From the NCBI GenBank assembly GCA_018069525.1, contig JAGPUQ010000007.1:62001-126000 (forward strand): a DNA stretch of 64,000 bases, written 5' to 3'. This document shows, in pieces, positions 17,517-26,861 of the stretch. The stretch is from Porticoccaceae bacterium (GTDB lineage Bacteria; Pseudomonadota; Gammaproteobacteria; Pseudomonadales; Porticoccaceae). Each line of letters opens with the position of its first letter. Within the stretch, counting starts at the first letter, position 1. Under the pieces are notes generated by a model. It was not told the DNA's origin and ran no database searches. It worked only from the letters and a program-made list of their open reading frames with translations. Made by a program: the position numbers and the translations under genes.

Positions 17517-18632
17517 TTACGCCAGATTTGCGCGAATACGTTTGAGCAGACGCAACACCTCGGTTCGCTCCAGCGTGTCACCCAGTCCGATAACATGTAC
17601 TTGCACACCATCGGCTGTAGATTTGAGTGAGACCTTATATTTCGATATTTTCGCGGGGTCAGCACTGACACTGTCTTTGGCTTCGCTGTCTGCCCCGCTA
17701 TCATCTCCACCAAAACCGAGTAGACGTCCTAAAAACCCGGGCTCGTCTTCATTCTCCGAACCGCCATCATCGACATAAAACACGCCGGTCGAGCGATTTT
17801 GGTCAACAATGGAAAGCCCGTCTTTAGACACCGAGTACGCCACTGAGGCCCAGGAGCGCTCAAGCTCTAGCTTAATCAGCAAGTAGGGGTCTTCGCCTTT
17901 AAGAGTGATGGTTTCTACTTTAGCACCGCCGCCAATAGACTGGGCTAATAGCGACACCGTGCTTTCGGACAAATCCCCCGCTAGATTACTGGCGAGAAAC
18001 TGAGCCATTTTCTGTTCCTTCTCATCACTCGTCGAGGCATCGGCCCAGGCCGGAGCTTCACCGTCGCGGAGCATGCTGGCATGTCGAACGGCAACTTCAG
18101 TACTATTGAGCTGCACGCCCTGTTCTATCTGAAAGAGGTAGCGATGAAAATGTAGGGGGTCGTCGTCAAACTCCAACCATACGCTCTCAATGGTACCGCT
18201 TGCCGCATCAGCCTGCGCCGTTGGCACCGCATTGGTGTTGAGAATATTGCGCACTCGCGGCCAAATTTCACCGGGGGTTCGATTGATCTGAATCCAGCGT
18301 TTGTCACCAAGGGACTGTATTTTGACTTCTTCTTCCGACAGATTAGATGATAAAGGTTGAGGCCGCAGCGTACCGGTATCCTCATTCAATAAAGTCGTTT
18401 CGGGAATCTCCGGAATGGGGTAAAGCTGACCGAGTGCAGAAGCATCCAGGCCTTCCGGCACACTGACCTGAGGAATTTCCTGCGCCTGTCGATAAGCGCC
18501 GCTGCGATCCCGAACCAAACCATCGTCGCCGCCAAATAAACCGCAGCCGGTGAGCGTCAATACCGCCACTGCCACTGTCATTCTCATTGCCACTGTCATC
18601 GTGGTCGTCGTCAGCAAACCTGTTCTTATCAT
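17517..18632 (-). CDS. bamC: outer-membrane assembly lipoprotein BamC
   Basis: A signal peptide with lipobox LTGC (Cys near residue 31 of the longest start) is followed by an unstructured region rich in Pro/Glu (PIPEIPETTLLNEDTG), as in BamC. Two helix-grip domains then follow: GDKRWIQINRTPGEIWPRVRNIL and, at the C-terminus, LLKRIRANLA. An acidic Asp/Glu/Gly-rich linker lies near residues 300-325. BamC is an accessory of the BAM complex. Start could be Met12 or Met16, which leave a shorter signal peptide. dapA lies just upstream on the same strand, the standard dapA-bamC pairing. Confidence 0.9.
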   Translation of the reverse strand: MIRTGLLTTTTMTVAMRMTVAVAVLTLTGCGLFGGDDGLVRDRSGAYRQAQEIPQVSVPEGLDASALGQLYPIPEIPETTLLNEDTGTLRPQPLSSNLSEEEVKIQSLGDKRWIQINRTPGEIWPRVRNILNTNAVPTAQADAASGTIESVWLEFDDDPLHFHRYLFQIEQGVQLNSTEVAVRHASMLRDGEAPAWADASTSDEKEQKMAQFLASNLAGDLSESTVSLLAQSIGGGAKVETITLKGEDPYLLIKLELERSWASVAYSVSKDGLSIVDQNRSTGVFYVDDGGSENEDEPGFLGRLLGFGGDDSGADSEAKDSVSADPAKISKYKVSLKSTADGVQVHVIGLGDTLERTEVLRLLKRIRANLA

Positions 18633-18662
18633 CTTTATTGCTACCTATTTTTTAAAATCTAT

Positions 18663-18692
18663 GTCTGGAAAAGCACTGTCTGGAAAAGCGCT
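18663..18692. repeat. 15-bp tandem duplication in the bamC leader
   Basis: GTCTGGAAAAGCACT (18663-18677) is followed immediately by GTCTGGAAAAGCGCT (18678-18692), 14 of 15 bases identical. It lies between the dapA stop and the bamC start, in the bamC upstream region. Confidence 0.75.
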
Positions 18693-18730
18693 GTTATACA
18701 CTATCTCAACAGCGGTCTTAATCAAGCACC

Positions 18731-19627
18731 TTAAGCACTAACGTCGACGGCGGCCATTGCCGCCTTCAAGTCGTCAACTAAGTACGCCGATAACGGCGTC
18801 ATCGGCAAACGAATCGCATCGTGGGCGATTAAACCCATCTCCGCCACCGCCCATTTCACCGGTATGGGATTAGATTCGAGAAACAAGGCGCGATGCAGCG
18901 GCATCAATACTTCGTTCATCCGAGCAGCAGTCGCTCGATCGCCAGCGAGTGCGGCGGCGCACAAGTCGCGCATTTTACCGGGTACCACATTGGCGGTGAC
19001 CGAGATATTACCCCTGCCACCGGCGAGCATTAATTCAAAGGCAGTGAAGTCGTCGCCGGAATAAATCGCAAAATCCGCTGGGCAGTCATTAATCAGTTGC
19101 CGTGCCCGCTCAATATCACCGGTCGCTTCTTTAATCGCCGTAATATTCGGGATCTGCGCCAGTCGAATCACTGTCTCCGGCAACATATCGCAGGCGGTGC
19201 GACCGGGCACATTATACAGCCACTGGGGGATATCAACGGCTTCGGCAACGGCTTTATAGTGCCGATATAAGCCTTCCTGAGTGGGCTTGTTGTAATAAGG
19301 CGTTACCAGCAAGCAGGCATCCGCACCACCCACTTTGGCTTCTGTGGTCAGCTCAATGGCTTCGCTGGTGCTGTTCGCTCCGGTGCCCGCAATAATAGGT
19401 ATACGGCCCGCTGCCTGAGCGACACAGGCACTGACCACCTGTAGGTGTTCGTCGACGGACAGGGTCGCAGATTCACCGGTGGTGCCGACGGCGACAATAC
19501 CGGCGGTACCGGCTTCGATATGCCACTCCACTAAGCGTTTTAGCGCCGGATAATCGACTGCCAGAGATTCGGGCAACATAGGGGTGACCAGGGCAACAAT
19601 GCTCCCAGCAACTTCGGTATTCCCCAT
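18731..19627 (-). CDS. dapA: 4-hydroxy-tetrahydrodipicolinate synthase
   Basis: The 298-residue enzyme has the DapA signatures [15 protein letters not shown] and [19 protein letters not shown]. It also has [12 protein letters not shown] with the catalytic Tyr, and [11 protein letters not shown] with the Schiff-base Lys. It condenses pyruvate with aspartate semialdehyde, the first step toward diaminopimelate. I start it at ATG 19627, which has GGAG 8 nt upstream and gives the usual length; a longer frame back to 19684 adds 19 residues without homology. A 12-bp tandem repeat array lies upstream. Confidence 0.96.
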   Translation of the reverse strand: MGNTEVAGSIVALVTPMLPESLAVDYPALKRLVEWHIEAGTAGIVAVGTTGESATLSVDEHLQVVSACVAQAAGRIPIIAGTGANSTSEAIELTTEAKVGGADACLLVTPYYNKPTQEGLYRHYKAVAEAVDIPQWLYNVPGRTACDMLPETVIRLAQIPNITAIKEATGDIERARQLINDCPADFAIYSGDDFTAFELMLAGGRGNISVTANVVPGKMRDLCAAALAGDRATAARMNEVLMPLHRALFLESNPIPVKWAVAEMGLIAHDAIRLPMTPLSAYLVDDLKAAMAAVDVSA

Positions 19628-19713
19628 GATGGTGGCTCCACGTAAAAAGAGCGTAATGGTACTGAGGCGACCAGAGCGACACAAGTAAAAACGGACTAAT
19701 AGGCGAGAACTAT

Positions 19714-19797
19714 TTTGAGGGCTGGTTCGAGAGCTGCTTCAAGAGCTATCTCGAGAGCTCTCTGTAGGCCCATCTCGAGAGCTATATGTAGCCCCGT
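19714..19797. repeat. degenerate 12-bp tandem repeat array upstream of dapA
   Basis: Seven consecutive 12-bp units fit the consensus CTCGAGAGCTAT in register: TTTGAGGGCTGG, TTCGAGAGCTGC, TTCAAGAGCTAT, CTCGAGAGCTCT, CTGTAGGCCCAT, CTCGAGAGCTAT and ATGTAGCCCCGT. The second, third, fourth and sixth are closest. The embedded CTCGAG and GAGCTC are palindromes, so protein binding is possible. No open frame on either strand runs usefully through the array. Confidence 0.75.
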
Positions 19798-19846
19798 GCA
19801 AATACGGGCGCCGAGACCGCGCGGCGCTATTTAAGAAGGGATAGGG

Positions 19847-20080
19847 CTACTTACGCAATAACACATCCAGATGGTCAACCGCCTCTGCCCAGTCGGAATC
19901 GTCTGCCAGTGACTCACGCAAAAATTCTCGCTGGGCAGTGTTCCAGAAGTGCGCATCGGCCAGGGTTAAATCTGGATCAAGGGGGCTATGCTGGTCAATA
20001 AAATTGGCGATGCCCTCCTCCCAGGACGGCAGGCCCAACTGTTTAAACAGATTGCTTACGTTATGTGCCGAGGTATCCAT
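19847..20080 (-). CDS. DUF2789 family protein
   Basis: This 77-residue acidic protein matches the DUF2789 pattern: a LFKQLGLPSWEEGIANFI segment, then HSPLDPDLTLADAHFWNTAQREFLRE. The family is small, helical and of unknown function, common in Pseudomonas relatives. An AAGGAG ribosome site lies 9 nt before the ATG and is itself part of a 14-bp repeat. It may be cotranscribed with the metallohydrolase gene upstream. Confidence 0.85.
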   Translation of the reverse strand: MDTSAHNVSNLFKQLGLPSWEEGIANFIDQHSPLDPDLTLADAHFWNTAQREFLRESLADDSDWAEAVDHLDVLLRK

Positions 20081-20091
20081 CGCTATTGTCT

Positions 20092-20133
20092 CCTTGGTTA
20101 GAGCTCCCTGGTTAGAGCTCCTTTCTTAGAACA
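20092..20133. repeat. 14-bp tandem triplication containing the DUF2789 ribosome site
   Basis: CCTTGGTTAGAGCT (20092-20105), CCCTGGTTAGAGCT (20106-20119) and CCTTTCTTAGAACA (20120-20133) follow head to tail. On the minus strand the gene-proximal unit contributes AAGG of the AAGGAG Shine-Dalgarno sequence, so the duplications added upstream leader rather than disrupting it. Confidence 0.75.
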
Positions 20134-20171
20134 TTAATCTGATCGTATCGGCCTTGCGCTACTCACCGACC

Positions 20172-21050
20172 CTAAACCAGCACCCACCGTTCCTGATCAA
20201 ATTCGTCATCGCTTGTTGTGCGTCGAGCAATGCCATCGCGCTCCAATTTAAGCAGATGCGCCCACAGAGAAAAACGCGCATAAAACAGCACATTCTCGGC
20301 GACGTCATCGTACACCACGGGCAACAGCTCCATAATATTGCCCTCGCCGACGGTTCCCATCCCGGTGATTACCTTTTGCTCGCGCATCAAACGGTGTCGC
20401 TTCAGCGTATCGATCACTTTACTCGGGTTTTCAATCAAGTTGCCATGGCCGGGAGCAATGCCTGTAATCGAGTAATTGTTGAGCACATCCAGAGAATCCA
20501 GATAATCTTTCATGTCTCCACTGGGCGGCAAAATCACTACCGTGGAGCCATCCATGATGTGGTCACCGGAAAACAGTAAGTTTTCTTCGTGGAGAACATA
20601 GCAAAAGTGATTGCCCACGTGGCCCGGGGTATAGACGGCCTCGAGGGTGAATTCTTCGGTTTCCAGGCGATCGCCGTGCTGAATATTATTGGCAACCGCA
20701 AACGAGGTGTCCTGAAATTGATCGGAGGGCTCGAGTACACAGCCCATCAACTGCGCCCCGGTTTCCTCCGCCAGGCGAGTCGCCAGGGGGGAGTGATCTT
20801 TGTGGGTATGGGTGACCACCACCCATTTGATGCGCCCTGCCCCAGCCGCAATAATCGCCTCGTAATGACTTTCGTATTCCGGCCCAGGATCGAGTACAGC
20901 AACGTCTTTATGCCCAATTAAAAAAGTATTGGTGCCGGCCCCCGTCATCTCACTGCCATTGGGCGCAGCAATGCGCCGCACCAGGGGGCTAAACTGATCG
21001 ACGCCCTCTGTCTCGGTCTCGGTCTCGGAAATAGTTTGTTGATCACTCAT
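20172..21050 (-). CDS. MBL-fold metallohydrolase, LACTB2-like
   Basis: The protein has the HxHxDH metal motif (VTHTHKDHSPLA) near residue 78, further ligands in YTPGHVGNHFC and FSGDHIMDGS, and a C-terminal winged-helix-like region ending in LLKLERDGIARRTTSDDEF. This combination resembles LACTB2-type hydrolases, some of which act as ribonucleases; the true substrate is unknown. An ISETETETEG stretch near the start is encoded by a GTCTCG hexamer repeat. It precedes DUF2789 on the same strand. Confidence 0.85.
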   Translation of the reverse strand: MSDQQTISETETETEGVDQFSPLVRRIAAPNGSEMTGAGTNTFLIGHKDVAVLDPGPEYESHYEAIIAAGAGRIKWVVVTHTHKDHSPLATRLAEETGAQLMGCVLEPSDQFQDTSFAVANNIQHGDRLETEEFTLEAVYTPGHVGNHFCYVLHEENLLFSGDHIMDGSTVVILPPSGDMKDYLDSLDVLNNYSITGIAPGHGNLIENPSKVIDTLKRHRLMREQKVITGMGTVGEGNIMELLPVVYDDVAENVLFYARFSLWAHLLKLERDGIARRTTSDDEFDQERWVLV

Positions 21051-21124
21051 AACCGGGGCTCTTTCACAGTGGTCGGTTTACGGTTTTGCTTTTTATAAAT
21101 CTGCGTTCTTACAGATCAACTGCT

Positions 21125-22318
21125 TTATAAATCAACTTCGGGATTAATATCGGCGTCGTAATCCACGCCGGGTATACCAAAGCCGAAGAGCTTAAGAAAC
21201 TCTTCTTTGTAACCTTTGAGATCAGTCAATTGCATCACGTTCTCCGTGGTGACAGTGCCCCACAACTCTTTCACCTGGCTCTGCACCTCGTCGCGCAATT
21301 CTTTGCCATCCATACGCAGGCGGCCAGCTTCATCAATATGTCGGTCCTCGCCATACAGCTGTCCGTCAAACAAACCGTGAATCTGCTCGATGCAACCTTC
21401 GTGACTGCCCTCGTCCTTCATGATTCTGTAAAGGATGGAAATATACAGCGGCATAATGGGGATGGCTGAACTCGCCTGGGTCACCATCGCCTTCAGCACC
21501 GAAATCCGACACTCACCGCCGATGGTCTCCAACTTGCTACCAATCTGTTCGGCGGCACGATCCAAATCTTGCTTGGCCATGCCGATGGTGGCTTTACCAT
21601 AGAGGGGCCAGGTAAGTTCTTTACCGATATAAGTATAGGCCGTGGTCTTGCAACCTTCGGCCAGCAGACCCTCCTTCATTAACAGATCCATCCACCATTC
21701 CCAGTCTTCGCCACCCATCACCTTAACCGTGTTGGCGATATCCTCATCGGTCGCGGGTTCTGCGGTCACCTCTTCCACCACCAGGGTATCGGTATTAATA
21801 CCGCGCATAGTGACGGCTTCGCCAATCGGCTTCAGCGCAGAATTGTAGGTAACTCCCGTGCGCGGATCGGTGCGTCGGGGGGAGGCCAACGAGTACACGA
21901 CCATGTCCACCGGGCCCATATCGCGCTTCAAGGTTTCGACGACCTGAGCTTTGATTTCGTCGGAAAAGGCGTCGCCATTAATACTTTCAGCATACAAACC
22001 TTCGGCCCGCGCCGCCTGCTGCATCGCCGCACTGTTGTAATAACCCGCAGACCCGGTGCGCTTTTCAGTGGGGGGCTTTTCAAAGAACACACCCAGGGTG
22101 TTAGCGCCGCAACCGAAAGCCGCGGTAATTCGGGAGGCCAGGCCGTAACCCGTCGAGGAACCCAGTACCAGTACGTTTTTAGGAGCTCCTCCCTTGAAAC
22201 CCTCGGCAATAGGGCCCTGGCTTTTCACGTGGTCAATTTGCTGCTGCACATTGGCCGCGCAACCTGCCGGGTGAGCGTTGGTGCAAATAAAGCCTCGGAC
22301 CTTGGGCTTGATAATCAT
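21125..22318 (-). CDS. fabV: trans-2-enoyl-ACP reductase FabV
   Basis: The 397-residue length and motifs are those of FabV: the N-terminal [17 protein letters not shown], the nucleotide-binding [12 protein letters not shown], and [19 protein letters not shown] containing the active-site Tyr and Lys region. The enzyme reduces the enoyl intermediate with NADH in the last step of fatty-acid elongation. FabV is known to be insensitive to triclosan, so this organism may share that trait. GAGGAGAACCC before the ATG is a strong ribosome site. Confidence 0.96.
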   Translation of the reverse strand: MIIKPKVRGFICTNAHPAGCAANVQQQIDHVKSQGPIAEGFKGGAPKNVLVLGSSTGYGLASRITAAFGCGANTLGVFFEKPPTEKRTGSAGYYNSAAMQQAARAEGLYAESINGDAFSDEIKAQVVETLKRDMGPVDMVVYSLASPRRTDPRTGVTYNSALKPIGEAVTMRGINTDTLVVEEVTAEPATDEDIANTVKVMGGEDWEWWMDLLMKEGLLAEGCKTTAYTYIGKELTWPLYGKATIGMAKQDLDRAAEQIGSKLETIGGECRISVLKAMVTQASSAIPIMPLYISILYRIMKDEGSHEGCIEQIHGLFDGQLYGEDRHIDEAGRLRMDGKELRDEVQSQVKELWGTVTTENVMQLTDLKGYKEEFLKLFGFGIPGVDYDADINPEVDL

Positions 22319-22442
22319 GGGTTCTCCTCGTTGAGCAATGACAGTATAAATAGGCTGGAAACCGGATTAACACTCGTGTGCTCACTCCGGCATCTGCAAT
22401 AATAGGCGGCCATCATACCGCGAAGATTGCACAGGCTCCACG

Positions 22443-23051
22443 ATGTCGAAGCTACCTTTTACAGCGTCATTCACACAAACATTGCAGCTGCGCTACCAAA
22501 CCCGGCAAAGCTGGACACAAACCGTGCTCGACGACTTCGACACTTTCTTAAACGACCACGCCGCCGCCGAGAAAAAGGCTTCCGGCATGGCGCTGTCGAT
22601 GGCCCTGCACTACACCGATAAACCCGACGTCGTCGCTGCTATGCTCGATCTCGCCGTAGAAGAACTCGACCACTTCCGCGCCGTCGTTAAACTCATGCAC
22701 GCACGCAAACTCAATTTGGCCCGCGACGAGAAAGACCCCTACGTGAACAGCCTGCGCGAACAGGTGCGGGGTGGTAAAGACGACTATTTTCTCGATCGCC
22801 TGCTGCTGGGGGCCGTGATCGAAGCCCGCGGGGCAGAACGCTTTGGCCTAATTGCCAGCGCCTTGCCCGCAGGGGAACTGAAGGAGTTTTACGTCGCCAT
22901 TACCGATTCTGAAAACCGCCACAGGGGGCTGTTTATCGATCTTGCCAGACAACACTTTTCCGCCGAGGACGTGAACAGCCGTCTCGATGAATTACTCGAC
23001 ATTGAAGCCAAACTGGTTGCCAGCCTGCCCGACCGGCCGGCTTTGCACTGA
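22443..23051 (+). CDS. miaE: tRNA-(ms2io6A)-hydroxylase MiaE
   Basis: The 202-residue ferritin-like protein carries di-iron ligands in EELDHFRAV, VIEARGAERF and SENRHRGLF, the MiaE pattern. It hydroxylates the isopentenyl group of 2-methylthio-N6-isopentenyladenosine at tRNA position 37, using oxygen, and so marks an aerobic lifestyle. It is divergent from fabV and lies 30 bp upstream of the glycosyltransferase-like gene, probably in one transcript. Confidence 0.93.
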   Translation: MSKLPFTASFTQTLQLRYQTRQSWTQTVLDDFDTFLNDHAAAEKKASGMALSMALHYTDKPDVVAAMLDLAVEELDHFRAVVKLMHARKLNLARDEKDPYVNSLREQVRGGKDDYFLDRLLLGAVIEARGAERFGLIASALPAGELKEFYVAITDSENRHRGLFIDLARQHFSAEDVNSRLDELLDIEAKLVASLPDRPALH

Positions 23052-23080
23052 ACCTTACTTTAAACCCCACGAAAAAAAAC

Positions 23081-24397
23081 ATGGCACATTCACCGACTTC
23101 GGCCATTCCCAAGTATTTGGAGCGCTACGCCGAAACAGAGATTAATCAGCTGCCAAGCCTTTTGCGCGAACGCAGCTTTGACTACGCGCTGGCTATTCCC
23201 GCCTATCGCGAAAGCCCGGATTTCGTCCACCGTCTGGCGAACACTTTACTCACCCAACATGCCTGCCTGCTGATACTTATTATTAATCAGCCGGATAACG
23301 TGGCTACCACAGATAGCGCAGATAGCAGCAACACAGCGCTATGGCAGCATCTTCTCAACTTGGCAGAACCCGACAAACAACACTACAACCAGAATCGCGA
23401 TCAGGTTTTTGTTGAACTCGATTTTTCTGAGACCAAGACAGAAACCGAGACCGAGACCGAATCGAATATGGGCAGCGCCCTGTTAATGGTTGATCGTTTT
23501 ACTCGGGGCCGCGCCATTCCCCTCCAGCAAGGCGTGGGACTGGCGCGAAAAATTGCTGCGGATATCGCGCTGTCGTTGATCGCCACAAAGACCGTGAAGC
23601 AGCCCTGGATCTGGAACAGCGATGCTGATGCCCATCTACCAAAGGATTACTTTTCGGTTATTCCCGATAACAAAAAATCCGCGAAAGTAAACAATGCAGC
23701 CTATATCTATCCCTTCCGGCATACGGTTATCGATGACACCGAGGAAAATAAAAAAATAAATTCCGCGACCCGGCTTTACGAACAAAGTCTGAACTACTAC
23801 GTCGCGGGCCTGCACTGGGCTGGCTCCCCCTACGCCTTCCACACCTTGGGTAGCACCATCGCCGTCAACGGAAAACACTACGCACAGGTGCGCGGCTTCC
23901 CCAAACGCGCGGGGGCAGAAGATTTTTACCTGCTCAATAAACTCGCAAAAACTGGGATAATAGAAACACTGAATAGCGCCGAGATTGAAATTGAATCGCG
24001 ACCATCCAACCGCGTACCTTTCGGCACCGGCCCGGCAGTGGAGAAACTCCTGGCCCTACCCGAGTTATCTGAAGCTCAACTGTTTTATCATCCGGAAATC
24101 TTTAAGCAACTAAAAACTTGGCTGACCGCACTACCAAAACTATTTAATTGCAGTTTGGAGGAACTGGAAATTGAGAAAAGCACTCACTCGACATTGCTAG
24201 AAATGAATGTAGATGCGGCCATCGCACATGCAAAAGCCCACAGTCACTCGGAAGCCGGGTTTTGTCGACAAATGAATACCTGGTTCGACGGCTTCCGCAC
24301 ACTTAAATTTATTCATTTACTGCGCGATACGGGCTACGGCAGCATCAGTCTCGATTCCGCGAAGAATGTGGATTTTTTTAGTCCTGACATTCGTTAA
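23081..24397 (+). CDS. putative GT-A fold glycosyltransferase (family 2-like)
   Basis: The 438-residue protein has a GT-A-like start (FDYALAIPAYRESPDF), an IWNSDADAHLPKDYF segment with a DxD-type metal site, and a later GFPKRAGAEDFYLLNKLAKTG that resembles the ED motif of family 2 enzymes. The sugar donor and acceptor are unknown. A KTETETETES stretch near residue 122 is encoded by a GAGACC hexamer repeat. It follows miaE by 30 bp and converges with the S4-protein gene. I see no other polysaccharide genes nearby. Confidence 0.65.
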   Translation: MAHSPTSAIPKYLERYAETEINQLPSLLRERSFDYALAIPAYRESPDFVHRLANTLLTQHACLLILIINQPDNVATTDSADSSNTALWQHLLNLAEPDKQHYNQNRDQVFVELDFSETKTETETETESNMGSALLMVDRFTRGRAIPLQQGVGLARKIAADIALSLIATKTVKQPWIWNSDADAHLPKDYFSVIPDNKKSAKVNNAAYIYPFRHTVIDDTEENKKINSATRLYEQSLNYYVAGLHWAGSPYAFHTLGSTIAVNGKHYAQVRGFPKRAGAEDFYLLNKLAKTGIIETLNSAEIEIESRPSNRVPFGTGPAVEKLLALPELSEAQLFYHPEIFKQLKTWLTALPKLFNCSLEELEIEKSTHSTLLEMNVDAAIAHAKAHSHSEAGFCRQMNTWFDGFRTLKFIHLLRDTGYGSISLDSAKNVDFFSPDIR

Positions 24398-24423
24398 TCA
24401 ATACCGATTAACAGATGTCACTT

Positions 24424-24636
24424 TTACTTCAGCTTTATACGTATTTCTTCTTCCCCAAACTTTACAATATCGCCTGAAATTATTTTTTTGCGCTTTCTGG
24501 TTTCCACCTCGCCGTTAACCAAAACCTGACCTTCAGCGATGGCGGTCTTGGCTTCACCACCGCTAGAAACCATACCTTCAAATTTCAAAATCTTATAAAG
24601 CTCAACAGGTTCCTTTAAAATCTCGACATTTTTCAT
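24424..24636 (-). CDS. RNA-binding S4 domain protein (YbcJ-like)
   Basis: The 70-residue protein is little more than one S4 domain, with LYKILKFEGMVSSGGEAKTA and GQVLVNGEVETRKRKK. YbcJ-type proteins bind RNA; their target is not established. It lies 52 bp downstream of pilU on the same strand and converges with the glycosyltransferase gene. Confidence 0.88.
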   Translation of the reverse strand: MKNVEILKEPVELYKILKFEGMVSSGGEAKTAIAEGQVLVNGEVETRKRKKIISGDIVKFGEEEIRIKLK

Positions 24637-24688
24637 TTTACAAAAACCCTATTTCTATTAACGCTGCATCAATCAGGCAATTTGCCAC

Positions 24689-25909
24689 CTAGGAAGCTTT
24701 CGCGCTTTTTCCAGAAAATATATTTTCTGGCCCGCCATCTTCACACTCATCTTTTTCTTCGATCTGCTCCAGGCTTAGCCCTGTAACGGAGACATCTTTA
24801 TCTTCAGAGGCACTAGAGCCTGTTTTATTTTTCAAATCAACAACTTCACCTTTAGCATCGAGCTTGATACGGAGTCGTAAATTGTTGGCGGAGTCGGCAT
24901 TCTTGATCGCTTCCTCCATCGTTATTTTGCCTTCTTTGTAAAGGTGAAACAGTGCCGAATCGAAGGTACGCATCCCGAGGTTTTCTGACTTTTCCATAAT
25001 TTCTTTAATACTATCGAAATCACCTTTGACAATTATCTCTTCAATGGTCTTAGTGCCCAACAGCACCTCCACCGCCGCACAGCGCTTACCATCCACCGTA
25101 GGCACCAGGCGCTGTGAAACAAAAGCACGTAAGTTTTGCCCAAGCCCCATCAACAGTTGGGCACGACGCTCTTCGGGAAACAAATTAACAATGCGCTCCA
25201 AAGCCTGATTGGCATTATTGGCATGCAAGGTGGAAATCGCGAGATGCCCGGTTTCGGCAAAGGCCAGCGCATGCTCCATAGTTTCTCGGTCGCGAATTTC
25301 ACCTATCAGAATAACATCGGGAGCCTGGCGCAAAGTATTAATCAAAGCATCCTGGAAACTATGGGTATCAACACCGACTTCGCGTTGATTAATAATGCAT
25401 TTTTTATGTTTATGGACATACTCAATCGGATCTTCGATAGTAATAATATGCCCGCCACTGGAACTATTGCGATGATCTATCAAAGCTGCCAATGAGGTCG
25501 ACTTACCCGAGCCAGTACCTCCCACAAACAAAATCAAGCCGCGCTTGGCTTCAACCACTTCCTTTAAAATTGGCGGCAGCTTTAAATCGTCAAACTGAGG
25601 AATTTCGGTGTTGATATTACGAGCAACAATAGCGATTTCATTTCGCTGTCTAAAAATATTGATACGAAAGCGCCCTACTCCTGGCATAGAAATTGCCAAA
25701 TTCATTTCCAGATCGTGGTCAAATTTTTCACGCTGCTCGGCGTCCATAATATTTTTGGCAACTTCAGCAACCTGACCGGGTTTTAGCGGCTCCTTGCCCA
25801 GTGGTTTAAGTACACCCTGGAACTTTGCGCAGGGCGGCGCGCCAGTACTCAAATATAAATCAGAGCCATCTTTTTGCGCCAAAATTTTCAGGTAACTTTC
25901 GATTTCCAA
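24689..25909 (-). CDS. pilU: type IV pilus retraction ATPase PilU
   Basis: The 406-residue ATPase has a GGTGSGKST Walker A near residue 133, an Asp box (TIEDPIEYVH), Walker B LIGEIRD near 203 and the His box GHLAISTLHANN, all diagnostic of PilT/PilU secretion ATPases. Its length, longer than PilT, and the acidic Ser/Glu-rich tail favour PilU, which assists PilT in pilus retraction. The start is TTG with GGAG 6 nt upstream. It stands without pilT here. FimX, a c-di-GMP receptor for the same machine, is encoded at 42.1 kb. Confidence 0.9.
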   Translation of the reverse strand: MEIESYLKILAQKDGSDLYLSTGAPPCAKFQGVLKPLGKEPLKPGQVAEVAKNIMDAEQREKFDHDLEMNLAISMPGVGRFRINIFRQRNEIAIVARNINTEIPQFDDLKLPPILKEVVEAKRGLILFVGGTGSGKSTSLAALIDHRNSSSGGHIITIEDPIEYVHKHKKCIINQREVGVDTHSFQDALINTLRQAPDVILIGEIRDRETMEHALAFAETGHLAISTLHANNANQALERIVNLFPEERRAQLLMGLGQNLRAFVSQRLVPTVDGKRCAAVEVLLGTKTIEEIIVKGDFDSIKEIMEKSENLGMRTFDSALFHLYKEGKITMEEAIKNADSANNLRLRIKLDAKGEVVDLKNKTGSSASEDKDVSVTGLSLEQIEEKDECEDGGPENIFSGKSAKAS

Positions 25910-25974
25910 TTAACTCTCCAACATCGTATCTATATTAAAAAACCATCCAGGTTGACCGAACCGCTCACTCCTCG

Positions 25975-26772
25975 TTAAGCCCCTTTAAAAACCGGCGCGC
26001 GTTTTTCCAACGCTGCATCGATGGCTTCCAGATGATCGTCGGTATTTTGCAAGGTCGCCTGCATGCCCGCCGCCATTTCCAACGCCGCATTCAAAGGCAT
26101 ATCTTGCGATGCCGTTATTAATTTTTTCGCATAGCGCACACCGAGAGGTGGGTGGGCGGCAATGCGCTCGGCCATTGCTATAGCGGTGTCCATCAAATCT
26201 TCCGGGGTCACCACGTCGGAGACCATGCCCCACTTATCGGCTTTTTGGGCATCAATCATGTCGCAGGTGTAGCTCATTTCACAAGCGCGAGACAAACCGA
26301 TGACGCGGGGCAGAAACCAGGCTCCGCCGTCGCCGGGAATCAGACCCACGCGCATAAAGCTCTCGGCAAACAGGGCTTTTTCGGAGGCGATACGGATATC
26401 GCACATCATGGTTAAATCACAACCCGCGCCGATAGCGTGGCCGTTAACTGCAGCAATCACTGGCACAGTAAGCTCGGCCATGGTGCGCGGGATTTGCTGA
26501 ATCATATCCACGTACCAGTTGCGCAGCTCGTGTGTGGATAATTTTTTCTCCTGGGTCATGGCGCGAATTTCTTTTAGGTTGCCGCCAGAGGAGAAACTTT
26601 TGCCCTCGCCTGTCAGTACCACACAACTCACACCTGCATCGTCATTGGCGCGGTTTAAGGCTTCGATCAAAGCAGGCACCAAATCATCGGATAGCGCATT
26701 GCGAGTATCCGGACGATTCAGGGTAATAATGGCAACACGACCTTGCTGACGATAGAGAACGGGATCACTCAT
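25975..26772 (-). CDS. enoyl-CoA hydratase/isomerase family protein
   Basis: The crotonase fold is clear: SFSSGGNLKEI and NGHAIGAGCDLTMMCDIRIAS form the oxyanion hole, and FMRVGLIPGDGGAWFLPRVIG carries the position of a catalytic Glu, here with Asp following Gly. The 265-residue length is normal. It is last in a minus-strand run with a CitE-like lyase, a MaoC-like hydratase and an acyl-CoA dehydrogenase, so it probably hydrates or dehydrates an intermediate of that pathway. The exact substrate is unknown. Confidence 0.88.
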   Translation of the reverse strand: MSDPVLYRQQGRVAIITLNRPDTRNALSDDLVPALIEALNRANDDAGVSCVVLTGEGKSFSSGGNLKEIRAMTQEKKLSTHELRNWYVDMIQQIPRTMAELTVPVIAAVNGHAIGAGCDLTMMCDIRIASEKALFAESFMRVGLIPGDGGAWFLPRVIGLSRACEMSYTCDMIDAQKADKWGMVSDVVTPEDLMDTAIAMAERIAAHPPLGVRYAKKLITASQDMPLNAALEMAAGMQATLQNTDDHLEAIDAALEKRAPVFKGA

Positions 26773-26861
26773 AGCTTTATCCTTTAAAAGGTTAGTTAAT
26801 ATTAAATAGGGTTAACAGCCGCATCTTCGTTAATCGCAGACGCAGACGTTTACAAAAGTGT

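Noticed and set aside
19714-19797. CRISPR-like array upstream of dapA
   Set aside because: Units are contiguous 12-mers without unique spacers, and there are no cas genes.
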